Source: Hymenoscyphus infarciens
Lineage: Eukaryota > Ascomycota > Leotiomycetes > Helotiales > Helotiaceae
Direction of reading: 5' to 3'
Assembly: GCA_001414345.1 (NCBI GenBank)
Contig: LLCB01000654.1
Coordinates: 1 to 14,153 of the forward strand
DNA length: 14,153 nucleotides
A program made the translations under genes and the position numbers. Shown here piece by piece: positions 1 through 9,304 of this stretch (position 1 is the first letter of the stretch; every line of letters begins with the position of its first letter). The notes beneath the pieces are model-generated. The model did not search any database, was not told the origin of the DNA, and saw only the letters and a list, made by a program, of their open reading frames with translations.

Positions 1-600
1 GTTCTAATAATTAGAACTTATAACCTTCTACTAGAATAAGTTCTAATAATTAGAACTTATAACTTACTACTAGAATAAGTTCTAATAATTAGAACTTATA
101 ACTTATAACTTACTATTAGAATAAGTTCTAATAATTAGAACTTATAGCATACTACTAGAATAAGTTCTAATAATTAGAACTTATAACTTATAACTTACTA
201 TTAGAATAAGTTCTAATAATTAGAACTTATAACTTACTACTAGAATAAGTTCTAATAATTAGAACTTATAACCTTCTACTAGAATAAGTTCTAATAATTA
301 GAACTTATAACCTTCTACTAGAATAAGTTCTAATAATTAGAACTTATAACTTACTACTAGAATAAGTTCTAATAATTAGAACTTATAACTTATAACTTAC
401 TATTAGAATAAGTTTTAATAATTAGAACTTATAACTTATTACTAGAATAAGTTCTAATAATAAGAACTTATTATCTAGTTTTATTCGAATAAGTTTTAGT
501 AATTAGAACTTATTATTTAGAAATATTAGAATAAGTTCTAATAATTAGAACTTAGTACTTATTACTTAGTTTTATTACTAAAATAAGTTCTAATAATTTA
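1..600. repeat. Tandem array of 39/46-bp units, each with a 25-bp palindrome
   Basis: About fourteen head-to-tail units start with GTTCTAATAATTAGAAC or a one- to two-base variant, at 1, 40, 79, 125, 164, 210, 249, 288, 327, 366, 412, 451, 493 and 535. Most units are 39 bp. Those starting at 79, 164 and 366 are 46 bp because a 7-bp ACTTATA step is doubled. From 451 rightwards the units become irregular (42, 42, 52 bp) and diverge. Every unit contains a palindrome with 12-bp arms around a single central A (ATAAGTTCTAAT / ATTAGAACTTAT). Linkers come in types (ACCTTCTACTAG, ACTTACTACTAG, ACTTACTATTAG) that alternate rather than occurring in blocks. The array is cut by the left edge of the window, so its full size is unknown. 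Its role is unknown; it could be satellite DNA, a terminal region of a large element, or a protein-binding array. Confidence 0.95.
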
Positions 601-760
601 AAGTTATAGTTTATTATTAGATTATATTTTAACTTATAATTTATTCTTTCTTTTAGAATTAGTTCTAATAATTAGAACCTATTACTTATTCTTTCTTAGT
701 AGACTACGTCTTAATATTAAGAAGACGTAGTATAGAATATGTTCTAATAATTTATTTAAT
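601..760. repeat. Decayed right edge of the palindrome array
   Basis: Degenerate copies of the array palindrome persist at 587 (left half only), 662-678 (GTTCTAATAATTAGAAC) and 738 (left half only). They are separated by unrelated A+T-rich sequence. The loss of one arm in the outer copies suggests ordinary decay at the array edge. A separate hairpin at 703-731 lies within this stretch. Confidence 0.7.
703..731. other. 10-bp perfect inverted repeat (hairpin)
   Basis: ACTACGTCTT at 703-712 and its exact reverse complement AAGACGTAGT at 722-731 are separated by a 9-nt A+T-rich loop. The stem keeps one CpG on each arm, which is unusual in this CpG-poor sequence, and it is unrelated to the palindrome of the neighbouring array. 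It could be a structural element at the array edge or a chance hairpin. No T-tract suggests a terminator. Confidence 0.6.
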
Positions 761-1770
761 TACTTTTTACTCGTTTAATTTAAAATTAATAGATTCTTAT
801 TATATCTATAATATAGAGGAAGTACTCTCCTTTATACTTATAAATACCTCTAGATTAAAAAATATAAAACTAATATTAATTAGCTATCTCTACGTTCTCT
901 TAAATTTTAGAAAAGTAATATATAGTACTACTATTAAAATTAGAGAAATAACTATATAAACTCCTCTACTACTTTTAACTCTTAGAAAAAGTATTAAATA
1001 AAGTAACTATATTTAATAAAAAGTAATAGATATATATATATAAATAAGTAAACGTAGAAAAGAGACCTATTTATCTCTAGCTTTATAAGAACGCTTAGTT
1101 TTTATTAGAATAATTACTACTAGATCTAATAATAATATCTTAAATAGTAATACTAAATCTTTACAACTTTAATATAGTTTCTTTAGCTTATTAATTTAAG
1201 AATAGTAAGCCTTATATTTCTAAACTAACTTTTCTAACTAATCTTTCTTATTTATAGTAATCTCTATAAATCTTATAATTCTTATAAAAGTCTACTTTAT
1301 AAATAATCTTAGAAGATTAGTTATATTCTCTTAGAAAAGCCTTATATAGCTTATAGTAACCTTCTTCTTATATAAGATATCTAATTAAACTCTCTTATAT
1401 ATATAGTTTAATATAAGATTAATATATAATTCTATAAAGTAAGTAAATCTAAGTTATTTATTAATAAAGGTTAGATAACTAGCTATAAGTTTTATACTAC
1501 TCTAGTAAAAGAGAGAAAATAGCTTTAATAGAGTAGTAGTCTTTAACTCTTAATCTATGTTAGTAGTGTTATTAAACTTTAAGAGAGAGCTAATTATATT
1601 AAGTGATTTAGTAAGAGGTAAATCGTTCTTAGCTCTATATCCTAGCTCGAAGTCGAGGTTGAACTACTATTTAGGAAAAGCTTACTAGGTATTTATAATA
1701 AAGTCTCTACTATATAAATAGAGCGATAGAAAGTAAAGAGATACTAGTAGTAATAATAGTAAGCGGATTA
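745..1770 (-). pseudogene. RIP-degraded minus-strand gene, unknown product
   Basis: Read on the minus strand with codons beginning at positions congruent to 1 modulo 3 (for example 1549, 1390, 1093), this stretch gives a continuous protein-like reading of about 340 codons, stops allowed. The product is rich in Lys, Glu, Asp, Arg, Tyr and Phe. The other strand gives mainly Leu/Phe/Ser, as expected of an antisense shadow. The best stretch runs from about 1670 down to 1080: an acidic start near 1665-1640, a hydrophobic middle, then a charged helix-like region with many Lys-Lys and Glu-Lys pairs near 1250-1170. The segment beyond about 1050 is more hydrophobic and less certain. No motif identifies a family. 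Start, end and introns cannot be fixed because ATG has often become ATA. It runs away from the plus-strand gene at 2342, so the two are divergent. Confidence 0.5.
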
Positions 1771-2341
1771 TAGTATTTTATTTAAAGGTTATTTATATGT
1801 TTATATACTTATTTAGATTAGTAGATATATTAGTAAGTTATTCTAGTTTATTAATAGGTGTGAAGGTATAAGACTAGGCTATAAGAGGTTATTTAGGTTT
1901 GTTAAGAAGAATAGAGATATAAGGCTTAGTAGTAGGTATATAAGTAGGTTATTTAAGTTCGCTATAAGAGGCTAAGGTGTAAGGCTAGCTAGTAGGTTAT
2001 TAGACTTTACTTATAGTATATAGATTCTATATTATATGTTAGTTTTTAAGTCTTAAAAGCCTAAGTAATAGAAGAATTATATACTTATTTCTTTATAAAC
2101 CTCTTCTACTTTATAAGAGTAATATTAACACTGTTTACTTATAGTAAAGCTTTCTAAGATATATTATAATAAGAGAGGGTTTTACTATAGTATACTTAAT
2201 ATTTAATAACTAGATTATATAACTACTATATATTAAATCTCTAAATCTAAATAAGTATATTATTATAATATTTATAATAAGAAGGCTATACTATAATAAT
2301 TATACTAATAACATATAATAAAGGTATAAGAGACATCTTAT
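1771..2341. other. Stretch without a recognised gene
   Basis: No reading frame here is as convincing as those on either side. The stretch lies between the divergent genes at 745-1770 and 2342-5170, so it could contain promoters, but no specific site is recognisable after RIP. The section 1857-2001 holds imperfect internal repeats and is somewhat richer in G on the plus strand, with a few surviving TpG. Plus-strand frames at 2109-2340 could extend the downstream gene upstream, but the reading there is poor. Confidence 0.4.
1857..2001. repeat. Imperfect interspersed short repeats
   Basis: The blocks AGGTTATTTA(G/A)GTT(T/C)G at about 1887 and 1947 and GCTATAAGAGG at 1878 and 1961 recur in different order. 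GTATAAGACTAG near 1867 is matched by GTGTAAGGCTAG near 1976. The copies are diverged and no single period fits, so this is probably an old tandem duplication of roughly 80-110 bp that later rearranged. Confidence 0.4.
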
Positions 2342-3333
2342 AAGAGAAACGACGAAGCTAGGCGTTATTATAGTTTTTTAATATATTATTTTCTAATTAT
2401 AATAACTAATTTATTATTGTTTCTAAGAAGCTAGTAATATATATAGTAGGTAGAAGTAACTATTAAGAGTAAAGACGATAGGACCTCGAGACCTCTAGCT
2501 AGCCTACTATATTATATAACTATAAAACTCTACCTACTACCTAGGTAACCTTATTCTAATATAAGTATAATATAATAATAATAGGAATATAATAATAATA
2601 ACGAAGCTATTAACCTTATACTCCTTCGACGCTTCCTTATATTAAAGCTATTAACCTAGCGCTCTCTTAAAGTAATTATAGACTTAGAAAGAAAAAGCGC
2701 GTATTAGGTAGTTTAAACTAACTCTATAACCCTATAACCCTATATTATAACTATTACCTCTTATACTAGTACGCCGGTATTACCTTATACTATCTTACTT
2801 CCTTACTTAAGTTATACTAATCTAATTTAGCTTTTTAGTAAATAGTTAATTATAGTAAAAAAGTTAAAACTTAAGATTCTTTATTATAACTCGCTTTATT
2901 AAATAGACCTATTAAAAGGCCCTTCTAACCTTAACTACTAAATTAAGATATTAGGTATAATTACTTTTAATAACTTTAATAAGTCTTCTAATCTTATACT
3001 ATAAAAATCCTAAACTACTATACTATAAAAAAGAAAAAAGGAAAAGAGTAAGAGAAAAAGAAAGAGGAAGGCTACTATACTTAGTAGCCTTTTATTTATA
3101 GATCTAGATAATAAAAGCTACTTATTTTTTTCTATCTTAATTTATAATTTAGTATCTACTCTTAACTAGGTAAAGAGGATTTCTAATTTTATACCTCTAG
3201 ATAAGGATTTCTAGATTTATATCCTATATACCTAGTTAACTAAGGCTTAAGTAATAAGGCTTAAGTAAGCTAATATATATTTACTAGAGAATCTTCTAGT
3301 TAATATATTAGTAGTAGATAATAAGAATAAAGA

Positions 3334-3393
3334 GAATAGAGGTAATAAAGAGAATAAAGAGAATAAGAAGAATAGAGGTAATAAAGAGAATAA
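3334..3393 (+). repeat. 36-bp period direct repeat coding Asn/Lys/Glu
   Basis: A 24-bp block beginning GAATAGAGGTAATAAAGAG occurs identically at 3334-3357 and 3370-3393, with further AATAAAGAGAATAA-type steps around it. In the gene's frame it encodes a low-complexity Asn-Lys-Glu-Asn-Arg-Gly stretch. Many of the Asn may be former Asp and many of the Lys former Glu, so the original was probably an acidic disordered linker. Confidence 0.7.
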
Positions 3394-3962
3394 GCTAGTA
3401 GTAAAGAAGCTAACTAAGAAGAATAGTAAGAAGCTAGTATCTATAATAATTTATTATTAATAGAGAGGTATAGATATTATCTAACTACTTTAATAGAAAA
3501 ATATAATATATAATAAAACTACTCTTAATCTTATATTTATAACTATATTATATTTTAGAGATAATATTAATATAATATAGATAGAGAAAGAGTATAATTA
3601 AATAATTAAAGAAGAGCTAGATAATAATATTATTAATATTTATAAGGAAATAATAGAGATAACTAGTATAACTTATAAGCTTTAGTATAAATCTATTTAA
3701 TTTACTATTAAATATAAGCTAGTAACTTAAATTAATAATAATATTAAAACTCTAAAAAAGAGTAAAAATATTATTAAAAACAAGAAAGGAGTTATATAGG
3801 CCTTATAAATAAGAATATAGATTAATTTACTTATAAATATTAGAGATAAACAACCTAATATAGAAAGGGCTTTTAATAAGATTAAGACTAGAGTTATTAA
3901 GTATAGGTTTTATTTTTCTACTTAATAAAGAGATAAAATTAAATAGTTACTAGTAGATTAAG

Positions 3963-4011
3963 GTAAGTTTTTCTTATAAGTACTAGATTTAATTTACTTA
4001 AAAGTAATTAG
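3963..4011 (+). other. Candidate spliceosomal intron (49 bp)
   Basis: A consensus fungal 5' splice site GTAAGT stands at 3963-3968 and a TAG 3' site at 4009-4011, with a CTAGA branch-like site near 3982. The gene's frame is congruent to 2 modulo 3 before the site and 0 modulo 3 after it. A 49-bp removal corrects this exactly, because exon 1 ends on the first base of a codon. Alternative acceptors at 4015-4017 (55 bp) and 4021-4023 (61 bp) would also keep frame, whereas 4031-4033 would not. The length is typical of ascomycete introns. A simple frameshift is the alternative explanation. Confidence 0.5.
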
Positions 4012-4163
4012 TTTTAGCTCTAGTATACTCTAGGAAGCTTTAAGTAGTAATTCCGTTATAAAAATCAGCGTCTAAACCTACTCTAGTTATCACTAGTTCT
4101 TATATTAATTAAGGTTCTAAAGTTCTACCTAATTTAAAGCCTACTATTACTTCTTAAACAGGC

Positions 4164-4390
4164 TTAAAATTACCTATATATAAACATATAGTATTATTAC
4201 TTATTAAAGAACCTTCTTATAAGTATATCGCTATACCTTTTATATCTATACCTCTATAGCCTCTCTAGAACAGCTCTAAACAACTAGTTTATATATCTCT
4301 ATCTTCTTTATCTTCTTAAGTAGTATTAAAAGTACCTATATATAAGCGTATAATATCTCTACTACTTATTAAACCTTCTTATAACTATAT
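4164..4390 (+). repeat. Internal duplication within the plus-strand gene
   Basis: The block 4164-4228 and the block 4325-4390 align along their whole length with a few substitutions and short compensating indels. Both include TACCTATATATAA and CCTTCTTATAA. In the gene's frame both give a similar peptide of about 21 residues, with Pro-Ile-Tyr-Lys near the start and Pro-Ser-Tyr near the end. The copies are 161 bp apart, so the duplicated module is probably about 53 residues, of which only this core is still recognisable. Conservation at peptide level supports the chosen frame. Confidence 0.65.
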
Positions 4391-5160
4391 TAGTAGAGCT
4401 TCTTAGATATATACTCTATCTATTCCTAGCTAAATATAGCTAGATAGAGACATTTCTAGAATAGTCCTTTTAAAGAATAATAAAGTAACTAATATAGATA
4501 ATAAGCTACTAGATTAGTCTAATTTTATTACTCTTCCTACTAAGTACTAATAATTTATTAATACAATTCTTAAAGAGTATAGCTTAAGTATACTTTTATA
4601 TAATCCTTAGTTTAATACTATAAAAGGTAGTAATAATGATTTAAATTTCTAAGAAAACGCCTTTCCTTATTATCCTTTTTAAGCTTTTAAGAAAGAACTA
4701 TCTTAGAATTTAATACTATACTTATATACTTCTTATCTTATTTAAAATAATAATAGAGTATAGGAATTTAAAAAAGGCGTTCTTAACTATACTAGAGAAG
4801 CTACTTCTAAATAAACTAAATATACTAAAGAACCTTTCTTTATAGATTCTAGAAATAATACTATTTTTAATTAAGATTTTACTTATATTAATAATTAATT
4901 AGAAGATAATATTAATATTATAAGTATTTAAAGAAACTAAGAAAGTAAGTTACTTATTAATACTTAATAGAATCCTAATAACCTTTTAAAAGTAATATTT
5001 AGTTTTATTAATATAATTAAATATAGAAGAAGTAAAGATAATTATATTAATTAAAATATTAAAAGAGTATTATAAGAGTTAAATATAAGAGATAGAAGAG
5101 AAACTAGACCTAGTAAACACCTATAATAATAAATAGTAGAATAAAAGTAAGTGATTTTTT

Positions 5161-8100
5161 CCTCTTTATAAATAGGTTCTTAATCTAATTCTATTAATAT
5201 TATAGCCTAGTACCTTAATACTAGTTTCTTAGACTAGAGAGGAGTTTTAAATAAGACTTAATATTAGATATATTATACTTAGACTCTAAGAAGTTTTTAA
5301 ATAGGATTTAATATAGAGGATTTTATACTAGGTAAGGTATATAATATACTTAAGCTTAGAGAGAAGGAGTATTTTAAATAAGATTTAATACTTAAATCTT
5401 ACTATAGAGAACTTACTACTAGATATACTTAAGCTGTTTTTTTACTTTACTTAGAAGCTATAAGTAATATAACGCCTTTCTTACTTATTTTACTACTAAT
5501 ATCTCTTATACTCTCTTTATCTAACTAGAATAAGTGTTTTTTAAACTCTAGACCTACTCTATTCCTTTATATATCTTAAGAAGTAAAGACTTTACTACTT
5601 TAAAAGTACTAAGAGCCTTTCTTAAACTACTCTCTAACTCTTAAATATTAACTGAATATTTTATTTATATGTTTTCTATACTTTTTATATAATCTCTTAG
5701 ATTCTCTTTATTAATACTATCTTCTTTAGATATATCTAATTTAGAATTATAAAGAGTATTTAGGTTATTCTAGATTTTAACCTCTAGAGTTTAATAATAT
5801 ATTACTAGATTATTATAAAATATACTTTATATATATTTAAGAAGATTTATAAGATTTATTAGCTATAGAATCCTAAGATAATACTAAAACCTATATATTT
5901 ACTTTATAATTTATTTTTTAGAGAAATATTCTTAAAATTCTCTTTATAGTTTATTAAAAACTTAATAGTTAATAATCTCTTAAGTATATAGAAGCGTTAC
6001 TAATACTACTCTTAAAGTATAGAGAATTTTTCTTAAGAAGTTAATAATATCTAAAGAGTATTTCTTAACTACTTTACTACTTATATCTATTTAAGATATA
6101 AAAATTTAAGCTCTTCTTTAACTCTTTTAGAATACTAAAAGGTATTAATTCTCTATAGAATTTTAATATTATTAGAAAAGCTTAAATAAACACTTAATAT
6201 ATCCTAGTCTAAGAGTTATAATTACTAGCTTATTATAATCTATAGATAATCTTAGGTTATTATTTCTAGTTAATATATATACTATAACTAAGAACCGATA
6301 ACCTAAAAGAAGGGGAAGAACTTAAAGAGTACTAACCTTATATAACTATATTTATTAGTTAGATTCTTCTTTAAAAGACTTTAGATTAAAAGTTTATAAA
6401 GAAATAAGCTATAAATTATCTTAAAGTTAGTCTTATTCTTTTTAAAAGTATATTACTTATAAAATACTAACCTTTACTACTTCTTCTCTTAGAAGTTACT
6501 TCTATAAATCTATAATTTTTTAACTTTTCTTCTATATAGAGGAGAGTCTTTAAAATAGAGCTTATAAGTAAGCCTAAGACTTCTTTATCTCTTTAGTATT
6601 AATATAGTTATAAATATTTCTAATTTCTTATACTCTTTAGACAGCTATTTAATAGTAATCTATAACTTTAGTCTTAATTTAAAGATAGATCTATAATTTT
6701 TTATACTAAAGACGTATTATACTATCTAGATATTAGTTATTATAGTCTTAGCTATGTTTAAATAGTTCTATATTATATATTTCTTAGGTATCTTAAAGTA
6801 GCTCCTTTTTTAAATAATACCTAAATATATACTATAGTTTAAGTAGTAAAGGAAATTCTTTAGGAGTTTAAAGAACGTTATTATAGATATTCTTTAGTCT
6901 AAGATAAGTTAGATGCTTAAATTTAGTTTATCTTCTCTCTTTATAAACTAGAAGTCTATAAAGAGGATAAAATAGTCTTTTATCTTAGACTTTTAACTTA
7001 GCTCTGTTTTTTATAATAAACTACTCTTATTAAATTTCTTAATATTTTCTAAGAATAATCTTAATACTTTTAGTTAAGGTTATAAGCTTTTATTAAACTA
7101 AATAATCCTTAGTCTATTAAATAGTTCTCTTATACTAGTCTAAAAGTATCTAAGTATACTTAAATCTTTTATTAAGAAAGCTCTTAAGAACCTCTCTTTA
7201 GTTAATACTCTAAATAATTATAATATTAGTTATAGTATACTAAGAAATATCTTAGTATTTAGCTAGGAGAATAGAAGTATTTAGTAATAATAGGAGTAGA
7301 GAGGGGTAGAGAGAGATTATATTACTTATATAGTATTTAGTTTAAGTATTTAAAAGAGCCTCTCTAAGTTATACTAAAGATACTTTATATATTAATACTA
7401 AATAACTCTTAGAACTCTAATCTCTTTTAACGCTCTTACTATCTCTAAGTCTAAGATGTTAAATCCTACTAGGTCCTTATTATAGTTAGTAAGATAGTAA
7501 ATATAAATATTAATAAAAGGTATTTATAGTGAAATTAACTTGTCTTATTATATTAGAGTAGTTTTAAGTAATATAAGGAGTAAACTTATATATAATATTA
7601 TATTAAAATATAATATAAGTGTTAGATAGTAGTTTATTAAGAATAGCTTTTAAAAGGTATATTATAACTTAGAAAGTCTCTTTTTAATATAAATTAATTA
7701 AACGAAGTATTATATTATACTAATATACTATATTTATTAAACTAGTCTAGTTTAAGCTTTTAAATTTATCTTAAGCCTTTCTCTTAGCTATAATAGCCTA
7801 AAAATAATATAGACAGCTATTTTATATATCTAATTTAAGTTAAGAACCTAAAGTGCTATTTAGAGTATTATAAATAGAAATTTCCTTAATTATCTATATA
7901 AACTTATATAAAGGATCTTAGCTAAACGTAGATTAAAGTAGAGAGACTTAGAAGGGCTAAATAGAGGCGTTATTAGAAAGGGATTAGAGAGAGAGGTTTA
8001 CTAGAGAGTCTTAGATAAAGAATTTACTCTTAGGTAGCTATTAAACTAGGCCTCTTCTTTATTATTCCTTTCTTTTCTACTAAAAATTACTATTCTAACC

Positions 8101-8290
8101 CTAATTATATAGATTTTTAAGACTACTTTTACTAAAGCCTTAATAGAAATAAGTAGAATAAATATACTTTAAAGATAGTAAAATAGTTTATATAAGAGAA
8201 GAGTCTATTTTCTTATTAAATAAGTCTTAACGTTTTTTCTTAGTATATAGCTAATTAATATATATATATTCTTATAGTTTTTTAAGATTA
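5161..8290 (-). pseudogene. RIP-degraded long minus-strand gene, coiled-coil-like product of unknown family
   Basis: The minus-strand frame whose codons begin at positions divisible by 3 (for example 7680, 5640, 5163) stays protein-like with no frameshift from about 7870 to 5161, roughly 900 codons, stops allowed. It probably extends upstream to near 8290. The upstream part (8290-7880) is rich in Ser, Asn, Gln and Lys and may be disordered. The middle (about 7250-6400) is rich in Gln, Lys, Glu, Leu and Ile with heptad-like spacing, suggesting long helices or coiled coils. The section 6200-5700 is also helical and charged. Near the C-terminal end, around 5400-5245, a short motif repeats three times. 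I recognise no catalytic motif or named domain. The gene converges on the plus-strand gene at 2342-5170, with almost no gap. Above 7903 an opposing plus-strand frame competes, so the 5' end is uncertain. Confidence 0.55.
5245..5392 (-). repeat. Three diverged copies of a short repeat
   Basis: Plus-strand TTTTAAATA(A/G)GA(C/T)TTAATA starts at 5245, 5295 and 5372. In the minus-strand gene each copy falls in the same frame relationship and gives a Leu/Ile-rich peptide followed by Ser- or Pro-containing residues. It looks like a small repeated module near the gene's C-terminal end. Confidence 0.5.
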
Positions 8291-9190
8291 GGAATATAAA
8301 GATATATCTACTAAGAGATAGAGCTTTAAAGTATAGATGCTTAAGAATACTAAGATAATTTACTATATATAGAAGTATTATAGAATATTTTTAAGAGTTT
8401 TATATTAAATATAGACTTTAGCTAAAGTGTAGAACTAGGGAAAAAGCTATCTTAGATAATTATATAAGCTCTAGTAAACTTATACTTATAATGTCTAACT
8501 TGTTTTTTAATAGTAGTACTTATATATAGTTATTACTATTACGCTTTAATACTAAAAGTAAATTTATACTTAACTAACTAAGACTAAAATATTATACTTT
8601 AGAGAATACTAAAGTATATCGAGTCTTATAGAGGTATATAAAAGTTCTATTAAAGAGAGATTACTTAAATATTAGAGTTACCTCTTTCTAATACTGCTTA
8701 TACGCTTTCTGATTTATAATATTAGACTAGGGTCTTTTTATATACTCGACTATAATTAATTTATCCTTCTACGTATAATCATTGTCGTCGTGATTATTAT
8801 TATTATAATTATCGTTATTATGATTAGATATATTATTATTACTACTAGTGTAATTATCTAGAAAGCGATTATTATCAAAGAGTTAAGTAATAGAGGGGTT
8901 TAGAGAAGGAATAATAGAGGAAAGTTAAAATTTCTAGTAGATCTATAAGAATATAGTTTTTTATTAGTAGATATATTAACTCTTCTTACTAAACTTAACT
9001 TAGGAAAAGAGAGAGTATTATAGGAAGAGAGCACTAGATAGAGGCTTTATATATTAATAAGGTAATATTATACTATATAAAGCTAAGTATAAAGGAAGAT
9101 AAGAACCTATCTCCTAGCTTATAAGATAAGAGTAGAGATTAAAAGCCTAAGGTAGGAAATTCTATAAATAATATATAAGTTTAAATTTTA
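8291..9190. other. Region without an assigned gene; possible plus-strand coding remnant
   Basis: The plus frame congruent to 1 modulo 3 from 7903 to 8711 reads as a Lys/Arg/Glu-rich protein, most convincing at 8300-8700, stops allowed. It ends at a TGA at 8710-8712, one of the few TGA codons here. For 7903-8290 it overlaps the minus-strand gene, and both cannot be right there. A divergent plus-strand gene starting near 8290 is one possibility. From 8715 to 9190 I see nothing recognisable apart from the TTA/ATT-rich stretch at 8760-8890. Confidence 0.35.
8760..8890. repeat. Trinucleotide-rich, less RIP-depleted stretch with a hairpin
   Basis: ATT/TTA-type triplets recur here, together with GTCGTCGTG. 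Several CpA and TpG dinucleotides survive (ATCATTGTC, GTGATT, ATGATT, TATCAAAG), unlike almost everywhere else. TAATCA at 8776-8781 pairs with TGATTA at 8791-8796 across a 9-nt loop rich in CpG. It resembles an intergenic microsatellite or an insertion newer than the main round of mutation. Confidence 0.5.
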
Positions 9191-9193
9191 AAT

Positions 9194-9214
9194 AAGTTCT
9201 AATATTTAGAACTT
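9194..9214. repeat. Isolated copy of the array palindrome
   Basis: AAGTTCTAA and TTAGAACTT flank a central TAT, giving perfect 9-bp arms. The sequence is the core of the unit tandemly repeated at 1-600, here as a single copy with unrelated flanks. Confidence 0.8.
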
Positions 9215-9277
9215 ATAATAATACTAGAGATAAGTAAGAAGTGTTTATATTAAATCTAGTAATTAAATTAAAATTAT

Positions 9278-9304
9278 AATAAGTTCTAATTATTAGAACT
9301 TATT
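9278..9304. repeat. Perfect 27-bp palindrome with array linker in inverted orientation
   Basis: AATAAGTTCTAAT and ATTAGAACTTATT pair perfectly around a central T at 9291, 13-bp arms. To its right, the stretch 9303-9318 is the reverse complement of the linker TACTTACTACTAGAA found in the left array, with one base missing relative to the commonest form. Because the palindrome itself has no direction, this linker is what shows the inverted orientation. It ends about 35 bp before the Gypsy LTR. Confidence 0.75.

Larger units (their letters stand above)
2342..5170 (+). pseudogene. RIP-degraded long plus-strand gene with a probable intron, unknown product
   Basis: Codons starting at positions congruent to 2 modulo 3 give a continuous protein-like frame from about 2342 to 3962, stops allowed. 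The frame congruent to 0 modulo 3 then continues from 4014 to about 5170. Removing a candidate 49-bp intron at 3963-4011 joins them exactly, giving roughly 925 codons. The N-terminal half is rich in Pro, Ser, Thr, Gln and Asn and looks disordered. It contains a Lys/Arg cluster near 3025-3070, possibly a nuclear localisation signal, and an Asn/Lys/Glu repeat at 3334-3430. A charged segment follows to about 3900. After the intron there is an internal duplication (4164-4228 and 4325-4390) and then an acidic, Asn/Asp-rich C-terminal half. I cannot assign a family. Stops are nearly all TAA/TAG, as RIP of Gln and Trp codons would produce. Its 3' end meets the convergent minus-strand gene at 5161. 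Start codon and exact end are unknown. Confidence 0.6.

Noticed and set aside
1..600. CRISPR array
   Set aside because: Units are 39-46 bp in total and the 'spacers' are nearly identical to one another. The repeat is an A+T palindrome and the context is eukaryotic, with RIP and a fungal Gypsy element.
1029..1045. TA dinucleotide run as a meaningful microsatellite
   Set aside because: Short (TA)n runs are an expected by-product of RIP, and this one lies inside the minus-strand coding remnant.
2727..2745. Telomere-like CCCTA-type repeat (TAACCCTATAACCCTATA)
   Set aside because: There are only two imperfect units with a different spacing from TTAGGG/CCCTAA, and they lie inside the reading frame of the plus-strand gene.
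6400..7100. Plus-strand gene opposite the long minus-strand gene
   Set aside because: Plus frames here give mostly Leu, Ser, Phe and Tyr, the signature of an antisense reading of a Lys/Glu/Gln-rich protein, while the minus frame is coherent from 7870 to 5161.
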